A stretch of 64,000 nucleotides of DNA from Pseudomonas shahriarae (GTDB lineage: Bacteria; Pseudomonadota; Gammaproteobacteria; Pseudomonadales; Pseudomonadaceae), in assembly GCF_014268455.2 (NCBI RefSeq), contig NZ_CP077085.1:2046001-2110000 (forward strand). Reading direction: 5' to 3'. Position numbers and translations under genes: made by a program. The notes under the pieces were generated by a model. It made no database searches. It was not told the DNA's origin and saw only the letters and a list, made by a program, of their open reading frames with translations. Positions 17,883 through 25,079 of the stretch are shown one piece after another. The number at the start of each line of letters is the position of its first letter. Within the stretch, counting starts at the first letter, position 1.

Positions 17883-18485
17883 ATGTACAAGGTTTATGGC
17901 GATTACCGCTCGGGCAACTGCTACAAGGTCAAGTTGATGCTCAACCTGCTCGGCATCGCATACGAGTGGGTGAATGTCGATATTTTGAACGGCGACACCC
18001 AGACCGCCGAGTTCCTGGCGAAGAACCCCAACGGCAAGATCCCGGTCCTGGAGCTCGAAGACGGCACCTGCCTGTGGGAATCCAACGCCATCCTCAACTT
18101 CCTCGCCGACGGCAGCGAGTTCCTGCCCAGCGAACCGCGCCTGCGCACCCAGGTGTTGCAGTGGCAGTTTTTCGAGCAGTACAGCCATGAACCGTACATT
18201 GCCGTGGCGCGGTTTATCCAGCTTTACCTGGGGCTGCCGGAGGATCGGCTGGAGGAGTACAAGACCACCCATAAAGGCGGCTACAAGGCGCTGAGGGTCA
18301 TGGAAAAACAGCTGCAAGCCACGCCATACCTGGTGGGCGACCAGTATTCGATCGCCGACATTGCGCTGTATGCCTACACCCATGTGGCCCATGAGGGTGG
18401 TTTTGACCTGAGCCCTTATCCGGCCGTACAAGCCTGGCTTGCGCGCGTGGCCAGCCATCCCCGGCATGTGCCGATGCTCGACTGA
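17883..18485 (+). CDS. Glutathione S-transferase family protein
   Basis: The 200-residue protein has an N-terminal thioredoxin-like domain. YGDYRSGNCYKVKLML holds the likely catalytic Ser/Cys region, NGKIPVLEL the cis-Pro, and LWESNAIL the glutathione gamma-glutamyl contact. A helical C-terminal domain follows. It uses GSH in conjugation or reduction of small electrophiles; the substrate is unknown. It is 10 bp downstream of the aminotransferase gene. Confidence 0.93.
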   Translation: MYKVYGDYRSGNCYKVKLMLNLLGIAYEWVNVDILNGDTQTAEFLAKNPNGKIPVLELEDGTCLWESNAILNFLADGSEFLPSEPRLRTQVLQWQFFEQYSHEPYIAVARFIQLYLGLPEDRLEEYKTTHKGGYKALRVMEKQLQATPYLVGDQYSIADIALYAYTHVAHEGGFDLSPYPAVQAWLARVASHPRHVPMLD

Positions 18486-18501
18486 TAGGCGCGACCTAAA
18501 T

Positions 18502-18588
18502 GTGGGAGCGGGCTTGCCCGCGATGGCGGAGGGTCAGTTGTCGAATAATTGACTGACACACTGCCATCGCGAGCACGCCCGTTCCCAC
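18502..18588. repeat. REPIN between convergent GST and glutaredoxin-like genes
   Basis: A GTGGGAGCGGGCTTGC-type REP begins at 18502. A diverged inverted copy ends at 18588. Confidence 0.85.
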
Positions 18589-18607
18589 ATGTGCACTGCG
18601 TTTTCTG

Positions 18608-18979
18608 TCAGATCGCGGCGAAGCGCTTGTCCAGGTAGTCGATGATTACCTTGGAGTCATACATCCAGGTGGTCTGGCCATTTTCTTCGATGCGCAGGCA
18701 CGGCACCTTGATCTTGCCGCCTTGGGTAAGCAATGTTTGGCGGTCTTGCTCGTTGTTCTTCGCATCCTTGAGCGCCACCGGCACATTCAGGCGGTGCAGG
18801 GTGCGGCGGGTTTTCACGCAGAACGGGCAGGCGTGGAATTGGTACAGGGTCAGGCCCTTGGCCGCTTCATTGACCTGTGCCTGTTGCTCGGCGGGGCGCT
18901 GCTTTTTACGCGGGCGGGTAAGTAAGTCGCCCGCGATGATGACGTGGCCGAGGCCCACTCGAAGTGCTTTGACGAACAT
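18608..18979 (-). CDS. Glutaredoxin-like protein
   Basis: The 123-residue protein has an N-terminal basic linker (RPRKKQRPAEQQAQ) and then a glutaredoxin/GST-N fold. The dithiol motif CPFC is near residue 56, KVPCL with the cis-Pro near residue 93, and a YDSKVIIDYL C-terminal segment follows. It is predicted to be a GSH-dependent oxidoreductase. A weakly hydrophobic N-terminus (ALRVGLGHVIIAG) could be a membrane anchor, but this is uncertain. It lies downstream of folE on the same strand but behind a strong terminator. Confidence 0.88.
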   Translation of the reverse strand: MFVKALRVGLGHVIIAGDLLTRPRKKQRPAEQQAQVNEAAKGLTLYQFHACPFCVKTRRTLHRLNVPVALKDAKNNEQDRQTLLTQGGKIKVPCLRIEENGQTTWMYDSKVIIDYLDKRFAAI

Positions 18980-19037
18980 GGCTGAAACCTCTTGCCCAGG
19001 ACAGAAGGGGCCGCAGCTTACCTGATTTTTACAGGCG

Positions 19038-19068
19038 AAAAAAAACCGGCGATGAATGCCGGTTTTTT
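19038..19068 (-). terminator. Rho-independent terminator of folE
   Basis: AAAACCGGC and GCCGGTTTT form a 9-bp stem around GATGAAT. Leftward transcripts from folE end in a U-rich tract. The A/T tracts on both sides make it potentially bidirectional. Confidence 0.92.
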
Positions 19069-19081
19069 CTGACGCAGCCTG

Positions 19082-19627
19082 TTACTTGATCAGGCTGAGG
19101 AACTCGCTGCGGGTCGCCGCGTTTTCGCGGAACTCACCCAGCATCACCGAGGTGATCATCGACGAATTCTGTTTCTCCACACCGCGCATCATCATGCACA
19201 TGTGCTTGGCCTCGATCACCACGGCAACGCCCAGGGCACCGGTCACCTGCTGGACCGCTTCGGCGATCTGGCGGCTGAGGTTTTCCTGGATCTGCAGGCG
19301 ACGGGCATACATATCGACAATCCGCGCGACCTTCGACAGGCCCAGGACCTTGCCGCTAGGGATATAGGCGACATGGGCCTTGCCGATGAACGGCAGCAGG
19401 TGGTGTTCGCACAGCGAGTACAACTCGATGTCCTTGACCAGCACCATTTCGCTGTTATCGGAGCTGAACAGGGCACCGTTGGTGACCTCTTCCAGGGTTT
19501 GCTCGTAGCCGCGGCAAAGGTACTGCATGGCCTTGGCGGCACGTTTTGGCGTGTCGAGCAGGCCCTCGCGGGAAACGTCCTCGCCGATTTGGCCGAGGAT
19601 CGCTGTGTAATTCTGTTCCAAAGTCAC
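19082..19627 (-). CDS. folE: GTP cyclohydrolase I with a phage-supplied start codon
   Basis: The 181-residue protein makes 7,8-dihydroneopterin triphosphate from GTP, the first step of folate synthesis. Zinc and active-site segments are [20 protein letters not shown] and [17 protein letters not shown]. The reading frame opens at a GTG (19627) giving [10 protein letters not shown]. The att core covers codons 3-10. The native ATG version ([10 protein letters not shown]) is left at 61,340 by the prophage. ACGGAA sits about 9 nt before the GTG. The gene begins 22 bp after the int stop on the same strand, so in the lysogen it can only be expressed from phage-borne sequence. Confidence 0.96.
   Translation of the reverse strand: MTLEQNYTAILGQIGEDVSREGLLDTPKRAAKAMQYLCRGYEQTLEEVTNGALFSSDNSEMVLVKDIELYSLCEHHLLPFIGKAHVAYIPSGKVLGLSKVARIVDMYARRLQIQENLSRQIAEAVQQVTGALGVAVVIEAKHMCMMMRGVEKQNSSMITSVMLGEFRENAATRSEFLSLIK
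19599..19620. repeat. attL
   Basis: This 22-bp core starts ATCGCTGTG and ends CTGTTCCA, identical to 61312-61333. Sequence to its left is folE coding DNA; sequence to its right is phage DNA carrying a new GTG start for folE. Confidence 0.95.
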
Positions 19628-19649
19628 AGGGCGGTATTCCGTATGGGTT

Positions 19650-20855
19650 TCAGAGCGGTACGGTTTCTGCCTGTACCAATTTTGTACCATTCAGGCTTTG
19701 TTCAAGCTTCCCGAGCTCGCTCCAATCTTCGCTGGAGTTTATCCATCGGGCGTAAGTGGACAGCAGCATTTGCACGCTGTGACCAAGCTGATTTGCTATG
19801 AACCCGAGGTTCATGCCTGCCATTAGGCACATAGTAGCGTACGTGTGCCGACAGTTGTATTGCCGACGGCTTCGGATCTTCAATTCTACCAGAGCCGCCT
19901 GGAAGTGTTTGTCGGTCACGCTGGCCTGCTGGATGTACTCAAAGTTCCTGGTCGGCGGGAACACATACGGCGATTGCTTATGCTGCCGGCGGCTCTGTTT
20001 GGCTCGCAGCGCGGCGACTTTCTCCGCTTCTTCTATAGCATTCAGGGCTCGACTGTTGAGCATCACCCGGCGCGATTCCCGGGTCTTGGTCCGCTCTTCG
20101 ATCTTGTAGTCAGCAACAATTCTGCAGATATTGGCCACTCTGGCCTCTTTATCTACCTCACCCCAGCGCAACGCCGCTATCTCACCAGGCCGCATGCCGG
20201 TGTAAAACGCAAACTCAAAGTAGGCTGCGTACACCCGCATTGAACCGGTCAGCACCTGATACAGGTGCCCAATAACCCGATCTGCTTCCTCGACCGTAAA
20301 CGGATCCACAGCCTTTTTTGCCTTCGTCGGCAGTTCAATTGAGTTTGCCGGGTTGCGCGTGAGCAGCTCATCCTTCACGGCCGTCTCAAGCAGTGTGGTA
20401 AGCCGCTGAATTGCCGATCGCTTGACGGTTGGCGACTTCCATTCTGTTTCGCTCACGATCTTTCTGAGCATCGGCGACGTGATTTGATCCATGGGGATCA
20501 GCGCTAGGTGGGGCATCCAGTAGAGGTTCAGCGAAATTCGGTAGTTTTTCCGGGTTCCGGTTACCACTTCCCGCCCATTTAGCCATGCCTGGGCATACTC
20601 CCCGAACAGTGGAGTGGCTGAATAAGTTGAGTATGTCGAGTTTGGGAACAGCTCGGCGTAACGCTGCTCGTCCATCACGCCGTGCTTAATCAGGCTGGTT
20701 ACTGTAGCGCGAAGATCTGCGGCCGCTTTAATGCCCTTTGGCGTTTGGGGATAGGGGAGGGTTTCGCAGCGACGAAACTTCCAGGTGAAGCGAATCCGGA
20801 CGGACTGTCCGGCAAGCTCAACGCCGGCGGGCATTCCCATTGGCTTTCTAGCCAT
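19650..20855 (-). CDS. Prophage tyrosine integrase
   Basis: The 401-residue recombinase has an N-terminal arm-binding domain (residues 1-75), a core-binding domain (about 80-175) and a catalytic domain. Catalytic residues visible are Arg222 in YTGMRPGE, Arg336 in NCRHTYAT, His359 in LGHS, and the nucleophile Tyr368 in LLSTYARW. It integrates into and excises from the folE att site. Its coding end is 22 bp from the folE start. The xis-like gene overlaps its 5' end by 157 bp, so expression of the two is linked. Confidence 0.95.
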   Translation of the reverse strand: MARKPMGMPAGVELAGQSVRIRFTWKFRRCETLPYPQTPKGIKAAADLRATVTSLIKHGVMDEQRYAELFPNSTYSTYSATPLFGEYAQAWLNGREVVTGTRKNYRISLNLYWMPHLALIPMDQITSPMLRKIVSETEWKSPTVKRSAIQRLTTLLETAVKDELLTRNPANSIELPTKAKKAVDPFTVEEADRVIGHLYQVLTGSMRVYAAYFEFAFYTGMRPGEIAALRWGEVDKEARVANICRIVADYKIEERTKTRESRRVMLNSRALNAIEEAEKVAALRAKQSRRQHKQSPYVFPPTRNFEYIQQASVTDKHFQAALVELKIRSRRQYNCRHTYATMCLMAGMNLGFIANQLGHSVQMLLSTYARWINSSEDWSELGKLEQSLNGTKLVQAETVPL

Positions 20856-21040
20856 TTCTCATATCTCCAAAAGCTATAGTAAATCTTCCCGTCATACTCA
20901 TTCCAAACACCCCTGGGAATAACTCCCCGTTGACGCTTCCCTTCCAGGGCGCGTTTCGTGGTGCCAACGAGTAAGGCGAATTCCTTTTCCGGGATCTTGT
21001 CCGACCTGAGCGGTTCGTCCAGCTGTTCGGCTGCTGCCAT
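20699..21040 (-). CDS. Excisionase-like DNA-binding protein overlapping int
   Basis: The 113-residue protein has an N-terminal helix-turn-helix/winged segment (KEFALLVGTTKRALEGKRQRGVIP) followed by [23 protein letters not shown]. This is typical of small phage excisionases read through a MerR-like fold. Its last ~50 residues are encoded in a second frame over the start of int, an unusually long overlap. Position immediately upstream of int supports a Xis role in directing excision; it is inferred, not proven. Confidence 0.72.
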   Translation of the reverse strand: MAAAEQLDEPLRSDKIPEKEFALLVGTTKRALEGKRQRGVIPRGVWNEYDGKIYYSFWRYEKWLESQWECPPALSLPDSPSGFASPGSFVAAKPSPIPKRQRALKRPQIFALQ

Positions 21041-21042
21041 GT

Positions 21043-21264
21043 CTACCTCCCGCCGCCCGCTGTAGGCCGCGCTGTCTTGATGATGTGGATGATGAAACCG
21101 AAGGTGAGCAGCATCCAGGCGACGGTGCCGGCGAATGCTGCGACCAGGGTCTGGTCGGTACCGGTCGAGAGCAGCTCCGGCACCTGCCAGAAAAACCAGA
21201 AGGTGGACCCCGCCACGTACAACACGATGGCCGTTATGAGCAGGGTGAGTTTCGTTGCGTACAT
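21043..21264 (-). CDS. Small phage membrane protein, two TM segments
   Basis: The 73-residue protein has hydrophobic stretches at about 7-28 and 41-62 separated by a short polar loop, and a basic C-terminus (KTARPTAGGGR). It stops 2 bp before the excisionase-like gene begins. I do not recognise a family. Small two-TM proteins in this position are often non-essential lysogeny or exclusion proteins, but nothing in the sequence proves that. Confidence 0.65.
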   Translation of the reverse strand: MYATKLTLLITAIVLYVAGSTFWFFWQVPELLSTGTDQTLVAAFAGTVAWMLLTFGFIIHIIKTARPTAGGGR

Positions 21265-21300
21265 GGGGTGTCCTTGCCGCGCTGGGCGGCAGAAGGTGGG

Positions 21301-21783
21301 TTAGCGGGCGGCCTTGGCGATGGCGTCCCTGGCTTTTGAGATCACGGCGAGTTCTCGCTCATGCTCTGGGGTGGTGTGCTTGAACTCGTTTGCCAGCAGC
21401 GTCCAGCGCTCGACTGCAAGGGTCAGGGCCGCGACCAACTCTTCGCTCCCCGCACGCTCCTCTCTGCCGATCTGCCAGAACTGCTGCGCCCAGTGATCCG
21501 CCGGTGGTGGGTTGGTGTTTTGGGCGCCGAGAGCCAGGGCTCCGACAATCGTGTCGCACAAGTCGCGCTTGTAGGCGTTGTCGCCGTCGATGCTCAGGCC
21601 ACGCCGGCGCAGTGCGCTGACCACCTCGTTTCTATCCAGGCCCTGATCTTCAAGGATGATGTCTCGCTCTGGCTCGCCCGGGGTAACAATGACCAGGGCA
21701 AGCTTGGCACCCGGCAGGCAGTAACCGCTGAGTTTGACCAGGGCATCGTTGGCTGCTTCGTGGAATCGCTGAACTGCTGACAT
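21301..21783 (-). CDS. Hypothetical phage protein, 160 aa
   Basis: It starts at an ATG (21783, MSAVQRFHEAANDALVKL) preceded by a GAGG-type site. The protein is mixed alpha/beta and soluble, ending in a Lys/Ala-rich helix. There is no motif I can name. It is part of the leftward early operon. Confidence 0.65.
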   Translation of the reverse strand: MSAVQRFHEAANDALVKLSGYCLPGAKLALVIVTPGEPERDIILEDQGLDRNEVVSALRRRGLSIDGDNAYKRDLCDTIVGALALGAQNTNPPPADHWAQQFWQIGREERAGSEELVAALTLAVERWTLLANEFKHTTPEHERELAVISKARDAIAKAAR

Positions 21784-21832
21784 AGGAATACCTCGCCCGC
21801 CGCTCACCGGCAGGCATGTAGGGGGATTGGGG

Positions 21833-22192
21833 TTAGGGCTTGGCTTTCGAGGCCCGCTCGCAGTCGGCGGCCAGCTTTAACAGGTTGCGGGTAGTCGGCT
21901 TGAACCCTTCGGTGTTGGGGTAGAGCGCGAGCTGGTGGCCGTGCGGGTATTCCTCAAAGGGGCCATGCCACATCCAGTTCGATTTCCAGTCAGCCCAAAC
22001 GGTGTAAGCGTCCTGGCCATCGCCCCAATAGTCCGTGCCTCCACCAACAGAAAGCACATGGCTCACCCGCGTGTTTTGTTCGTAGGCCAGTTCGGATGGC
22101 TCATCCTTGTCTATCCATGAGTTCCGGCGGTAAAGGGATGGGTGCAGGCGTACAAGGCGCTTGCTCAGTTTCTTCTCGATGCGCGCCTTCAT
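21833..22192 (-). CDS. Hypothetical phage protein, 119 aa, Trp-rich
   Basis: The N-terminus is strongly basic (KARIEKKLSKRLVRLHPSLYRRNSW). A Gly/Trp/Tyr-rich middle (YWGDGQDAYTVWADWKSNWMWHGPF) follows. The family is unknown. Its ATG overlaps the stop of an 18-codon ORF by 4 bp, so its translation is probably coupled to the upstream genes. Confidence 0.65.
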   Translation of the reverse strand: MKARIEKKLSKRLVRLHPSLYRRNSWIDKDEPSELAYEQNTRVSHVLSVGGGTDYWGDGQDAYTVWADWKSNWMWHGPFEEYPHGHQLALYPNTEGFKPTTRNLLKLAADCERASKAKP

Positions 22193-22245
22193 GACCTGCC
22201 CGCCTTGTAGATGAAGACGTAGGCGAACCGGAGGGTGGCGATCAT
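22189..22245 (-). CDS. 18-codon coupled mini-ORF
   Basis: MIATLRFAYVFIYKAGRS is encoded between two genes with an ATGA overlap at each end: its start overlaps the stop of the 22242-22703 gene and its stop overlaps the start of the 21833-22192 gene. A GGAGG-like site lies nearby within the upstream gene. It may be a genuine micropeptide or just a bridge carrying ribosomes to the next start. Confidence 0.4.
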   Translation of the reverse strand: MIATLRFAYVFIYKAGRS

Positions 22246-22703
22246 GGCGTCACCGCCTGATTTCCGAAGCGCTCCAGCAGTTCCTGTTCGAGCTTGGCCG
22301 CCAGGTCGTCGTAATTGTCGAGGCGCATGGTTCGCATGCACTGATTGTCCGCATCCCATCCGCTCGGCACTCCATGGTCTGCCCACCAGTTACGTGCAAA
22401 CCGGAAAACCTCCATGGCTGCCTCAGTGCGGAACTCGTAGGCATGCCCAGGCGATCCCTGCCATTGAAGATTTTCCCCGCCGATCAAAGCCTTTAAGCGT
22501 CGAGCGAGCTGGCCCTTGCCAAGCGCAATGCCCAGGTTCCCGCGACCGATCATGTACTGGTACTGGGCATAGTGTCGGTCCTGCTCGCTATCGCGCTTCA
22601 GGCCCTTGGTGCCGCCGATGTAATTGTCGATCACACCCCGGGCTGTTTTTTTGACCTGCGCGCGCCAGATGGCCTGCAGGATTTCTGCGTCGGTAACTTT
22701 CAT
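22242..22703 (-). CDS. Hypothetical phage protein, 153 aa
   Basis: It starts MKVTDAEILQAIWRAQVKKTARGVIDNYIGG at 22703, overlapping the previous gene's stop by 4 bp, which decides the start over longer in-frame options. The C-terminal half (AYEFRTEAAMEVFRFARNWWADHGVP) is helical. The family is not recognised. Confidence 0.68.
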   Translation of the reverse strand: MKVTDAEILQAIWRAQVKKTARGVIDNYIGGTKGLKRDSEQDRHYAQYQYMIGRGNLGIALGKGQLARRLKALIGGENLQWQGSPGHAYEFRTEAAMEVFRFARNWWADHGVPSGWDADNQCMRTMRLDNYDDLAAKLEQELLERFGNQAVTP

Positions 22704-23359
22704 GGCATCACCCGCTTGAACTCGACCACCCAGACCCACGGGTTGGCGTCCCAGTTGCCGCCGACGGATTGCCACAGATCGCGGAAGGCGGGCACCGGGT
22801 ACTTGTGACATGCGCCACCTTCGTCGCTCGCGCACCACTCGCGTAGCGGGCCTCGGTGAACTCCCTCGGCAGCCGCCTGCTCGTAGGTGATGTCCTGCAA
22901 CCGCTCGACGCGCACGTCGGTGATCTCCAGCAGGATGCGGCAGGCCCAGCGCGGCATGTGGATGCTTGGCTTCCAGGTTGGCTGCTCCTGCTCGTACGGG
23001 GTCAGCCCATCGGCGGCGTATACCAGCGTCCCGTCATCGAGCGCTTCACCGATGTCCAGGTTATCGGGTTTGAGGTAGGGGCCGCGCATCACTTCGAAGT
23101 GATCGCAGTACCAGGTCTCGCGCACCCACAGCCGGTCGCCGGGCTTGCCATAGGGGCAGCAGCCGTTGACGAAGTGCTTGGTCACAGGTTTGCCGTAACC
23201 GTCCTGACCGTAGTTGGAGCTGCCTACGCAGAAATTGCCACTGGCATCGATATGCGGCTGAATCTTCACCGCCCGCCGCGTGACCGTCTTCCGGCCTTCT
23301 AGGATGGCGCGCACCATCGGCGCCGAGAACAGGATTGGGCGTTCCTTTACTTGAGACAT
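22700..23359 (-). CDS. ASCH-like phage protein
   Basis: The 219-residue protein begins with the pattern RPILFSAPMVRAILEGRKTVTRR and contains GDRLWVRETW, followed by ARCILLEI-like and DLWQSVGG segments. This architecture is shared by many phage early proteins annotated with an ASCH/PUA-related fold, which suggests nucleic-acid or modified-nucleotide binding. The specific role is unknown. It is coupled by ATGA overlap to the next gene. Confidence 0.7.
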   Translation of the reverse strand: MSQVKERPILFSAPMVRAILEGRKTVTRRAVKIQPHIDASGNFCVGSSNYGQDGYGKPVTKHFVNGCCPYGKPGDRLWVRETWYCDHFEVMRGPYLKPDNLDIGEALDDGTLVYAADGLTPYEQEQPTWKPSIHMPRWACRILLEITDVRVERLQDITYEQAAAEGVHRGPLREWCASDEGGACHKYPVPAFRDLWQSVGGNWDANPWVWVVEFKRVMP

Positions 23360-23442
23360 GACTTCGTCCTTGCCGCTATAGCGGCTGACTTTGAAGGGGG
23401 AGGGGTTACGGGTTTTGCGGTTGGAGTACGGATGTACTCCTG

Positions 23443-24036
23443 TCAGGTTTTGGCGCTACGCTTGCGAAACTCGTAAACCATGCTGCGCAGATCCACTAGA
23501 GACTCCTGCAGGTCACCGCGAGCGGAGTCGATATTCTCAAGCAGCTCATCTTCGCCGTCGTCACCGCCTTCATCGACGGCCAGCAGAGCCAGGCCGTATG
23601 TCTGGAACTTCGCCAGCACGTCATCAACTGACTTGGCCATGTATTCAGCGTGCTCGATGGCGTAGTCCTTGTTGGATCGCTCGCTGGAGGTAGGCGCCGC
23701 ATCGCAAAGCCCAAGCACCCAATCAATCCATTCCTTGCGCTGCCTGTACTGCGGCTGGTCGTCGTCGATCGCTTTGACCATGTAGTGCGGGCTGCGGTTG
23801 ATTGACCGTACCGCACTGACCAACTCGTCCCACCGCTCATCCGCTGCGGTCAGGCGCCGTTGCAGTTCCTTCTCCCGACGTTCCGAGGCTATGCAGCGTT
23901 CGGCCGCGTCTAGAAACAGGCGAGTGGCGTTGTCGAAGTCTTCGGCCATGACTACCGTTGGCTGGAAAACCGCCTTGCATTCACCCTCAACACCGGGCAG
24001 GAAGCCTTTCAACTTCCAGCGCTTCACTTCGCTCAT
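23443..24036 (-). CDS. Hypothetical acidic phage protein, 197 aa
   Basis: The start MSEVKRWKLKGFLPGVEGECKAVFQP is followed by a helical, acidic body (AVDEGGDDGEDELLENIDSA) and a basic tail. No catalytic motif is seen. Its ATG overlaps the stop of the DUF4406-like gene by 4 bp. Confidence 0.68.
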   Translation of the reverse strand: MSEVKRWKLKGFLPGVEGECKAVFQPTVVMAEDFDNATRLFLDAAERCIASERREKELQRRLTAADERWDELVSAVRSINRSPHYMVKAIDDDQPQYRQRKEWIDWVLGLCDAAPTSSERSNKDYAIEHAEYMAKSVDDVLAKFQTYGLALLAVDEGGDDGEDELLENIDSARGDLQESLVDLRSMVYEFRKRSAKT

Positions 24037-24344
24037 ACAGCCTCCCTCGTTATCAGATCATGGGCATTCACAACCGTCATGCCGAGGTGCTGGGCAATCA
24101 GGACTTCGAGCTTGGCGCCTTTCGATTCTTGCCAGCCGGGCAGGGTGGCCACGGTGTCGCAGTCCATCAGGGCGGCAATGTCGCGGCGCATGCAGTCGTT
24201 CCAGGTGCCGCCGTCTGGGTTCAGTTCGGCGGGGTTGGTGACGGTGTGGCCGCCGGCGCGCAGGTTGGTGGTCATGGCGTGGAAGGCGGCGAAGTTGAGG
24301 CCGGGCAGGCCGGTCATGGGGCCGCTGAGGTAGATGCGCTTCAT
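24033..24344 (-). CDS. DUF4406-type protein (nucleoside deoxyribosyltransferase-like fold)
   Basis: The 103-residue protein has the N-terminal signature YLSGPMTGLPGLNFAAF, plus ELNPDGGTWNDCMRRDIAALMDCDTVATLPGW. That is the pattern of DUF4406 proteins related to nucleoside 2-deoxyribosyltransferases. A nucleotide-salvage or modification role is plausible but untested. It sits between two ATGA-overlapping neighbours. Confidence 0.8.
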   Translation of the reverse strand: MKRIYLSGPMTGLPGLNFAAFHAMTTNLRAGGHTVTNPAELNPDGGTWNDCMRRDIAALMDCDTVATLPGWQESKGAKLEVLIAQHLGMTVVNAHDLITREAV

Positions 24345-24778
24345 GCTGCCTCCTTTTGCTCTTCCGGCTTGCGGATCAAGCCGAGGCGCACGCCTTCATC
24401 GCGAACAATCAAGATGTCGTCGCCATAGCCCCATGGATTCTCGAAACCGTTATCCATCAGTGGCTGGAAATACCCGTAGCGCATCATCTTCCCGCTGAGC
24501 ACGAATGAACCGATGGACCCGACCAGGCTCTTCAGTGTGCCGCCGTGCGAGAAGCCATCCCACGGGCCTTCCCTCGTAACGTTGATGCGGGCCCCGGTGT
24601 AGTCATCGAAAAGCCAGACGATGTTGCGGCGGCCATTGAGAGCGAGGTATGCATCGTGCCCGGCGCCCTTGTTACGAAAGAAGCCCCGGCCGCAGTTGGC
24701 GATCACCCTTAGGAATTCGTTCGCAGCGATGATCCGGTCCAGGCGCTGTTGGCCGATGGTTTTGTTTTCTGTAGGCAT
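24341..24778 (-). CDS. Hypothetical phage protein, 145 aa
   Basis: It starts MPTENKTIGQQRLDRIIAANEFL at 24778. The middle (AYLALNGRRNIVWLFDDYTGARI) looks like a beta-rich core. It was chosen over a longer start at 24799 because that start has no ribosome site. It is divergent from the small plus-strand gene at 24849. The family is unknown. Confidence 0.65.
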   Translation of the reverse strand: MPTENKTIGQQRLDRIIAANEFLRVIANCGRGFFRNKGAGHDAYLALNGRRNIVWLFDDYTGARINVTREGPWDGFSHGGTLKSLVGSIGSFVLSGKMMRYGYFQPLMDNGFENPWGYGDDILIVRDEGVRLGLIRKPEEQKEAA

Positions 24779-24848
24779 GGGGAGTCCTTGCCGGGCCATG
24801 CCCGGGGTGTGGTGCTACGATGGCCCCTTCCTTCAAATGGGCAGGACC

Positions 24849-25079
24849 ATGACCAAGCACGATATTTACGATGAGATCGAAGGCTTTCAGGTTTGGAACT
24901 ACATGGAGTGCGACAAGGACGAGGAAGGCCGGGAGACCTGGCGAATCAACGTCGAGGTGAAGCGCGGTAGTGAAGTGCTGGTGCCGGCTGTTGCTGGTGA
25001 TCGGACCTATGTTGACCGTGGCCTGGCGCAGGTGGCTGGGCGTGAGGTCGGGGCCAGGCTGATTGCCGAGCGCGTTTAA
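24849..25079 (+). CDS. Small plus-strand phage protein, 76 aa
   Basis: Acidic N-terminus MTKHDIYDEIEGFQVWNYMECDKDEEG, then a beta-hairpin-like segment and a basic end. It runs against the surrounding leftward operon and overlaps the methyltransferase stop by 4 bp tail-to-tail. The ATG follows AGGA. Coding status rests on composition and start context only. Confidence 0.55.
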   Translation: MTKHDIYDEIEGFQVWNYMECDKDEEGRETWRINVEVKRGSEVLVPAVAGDRTYVDRGLAQVAGREVGARLIAERV

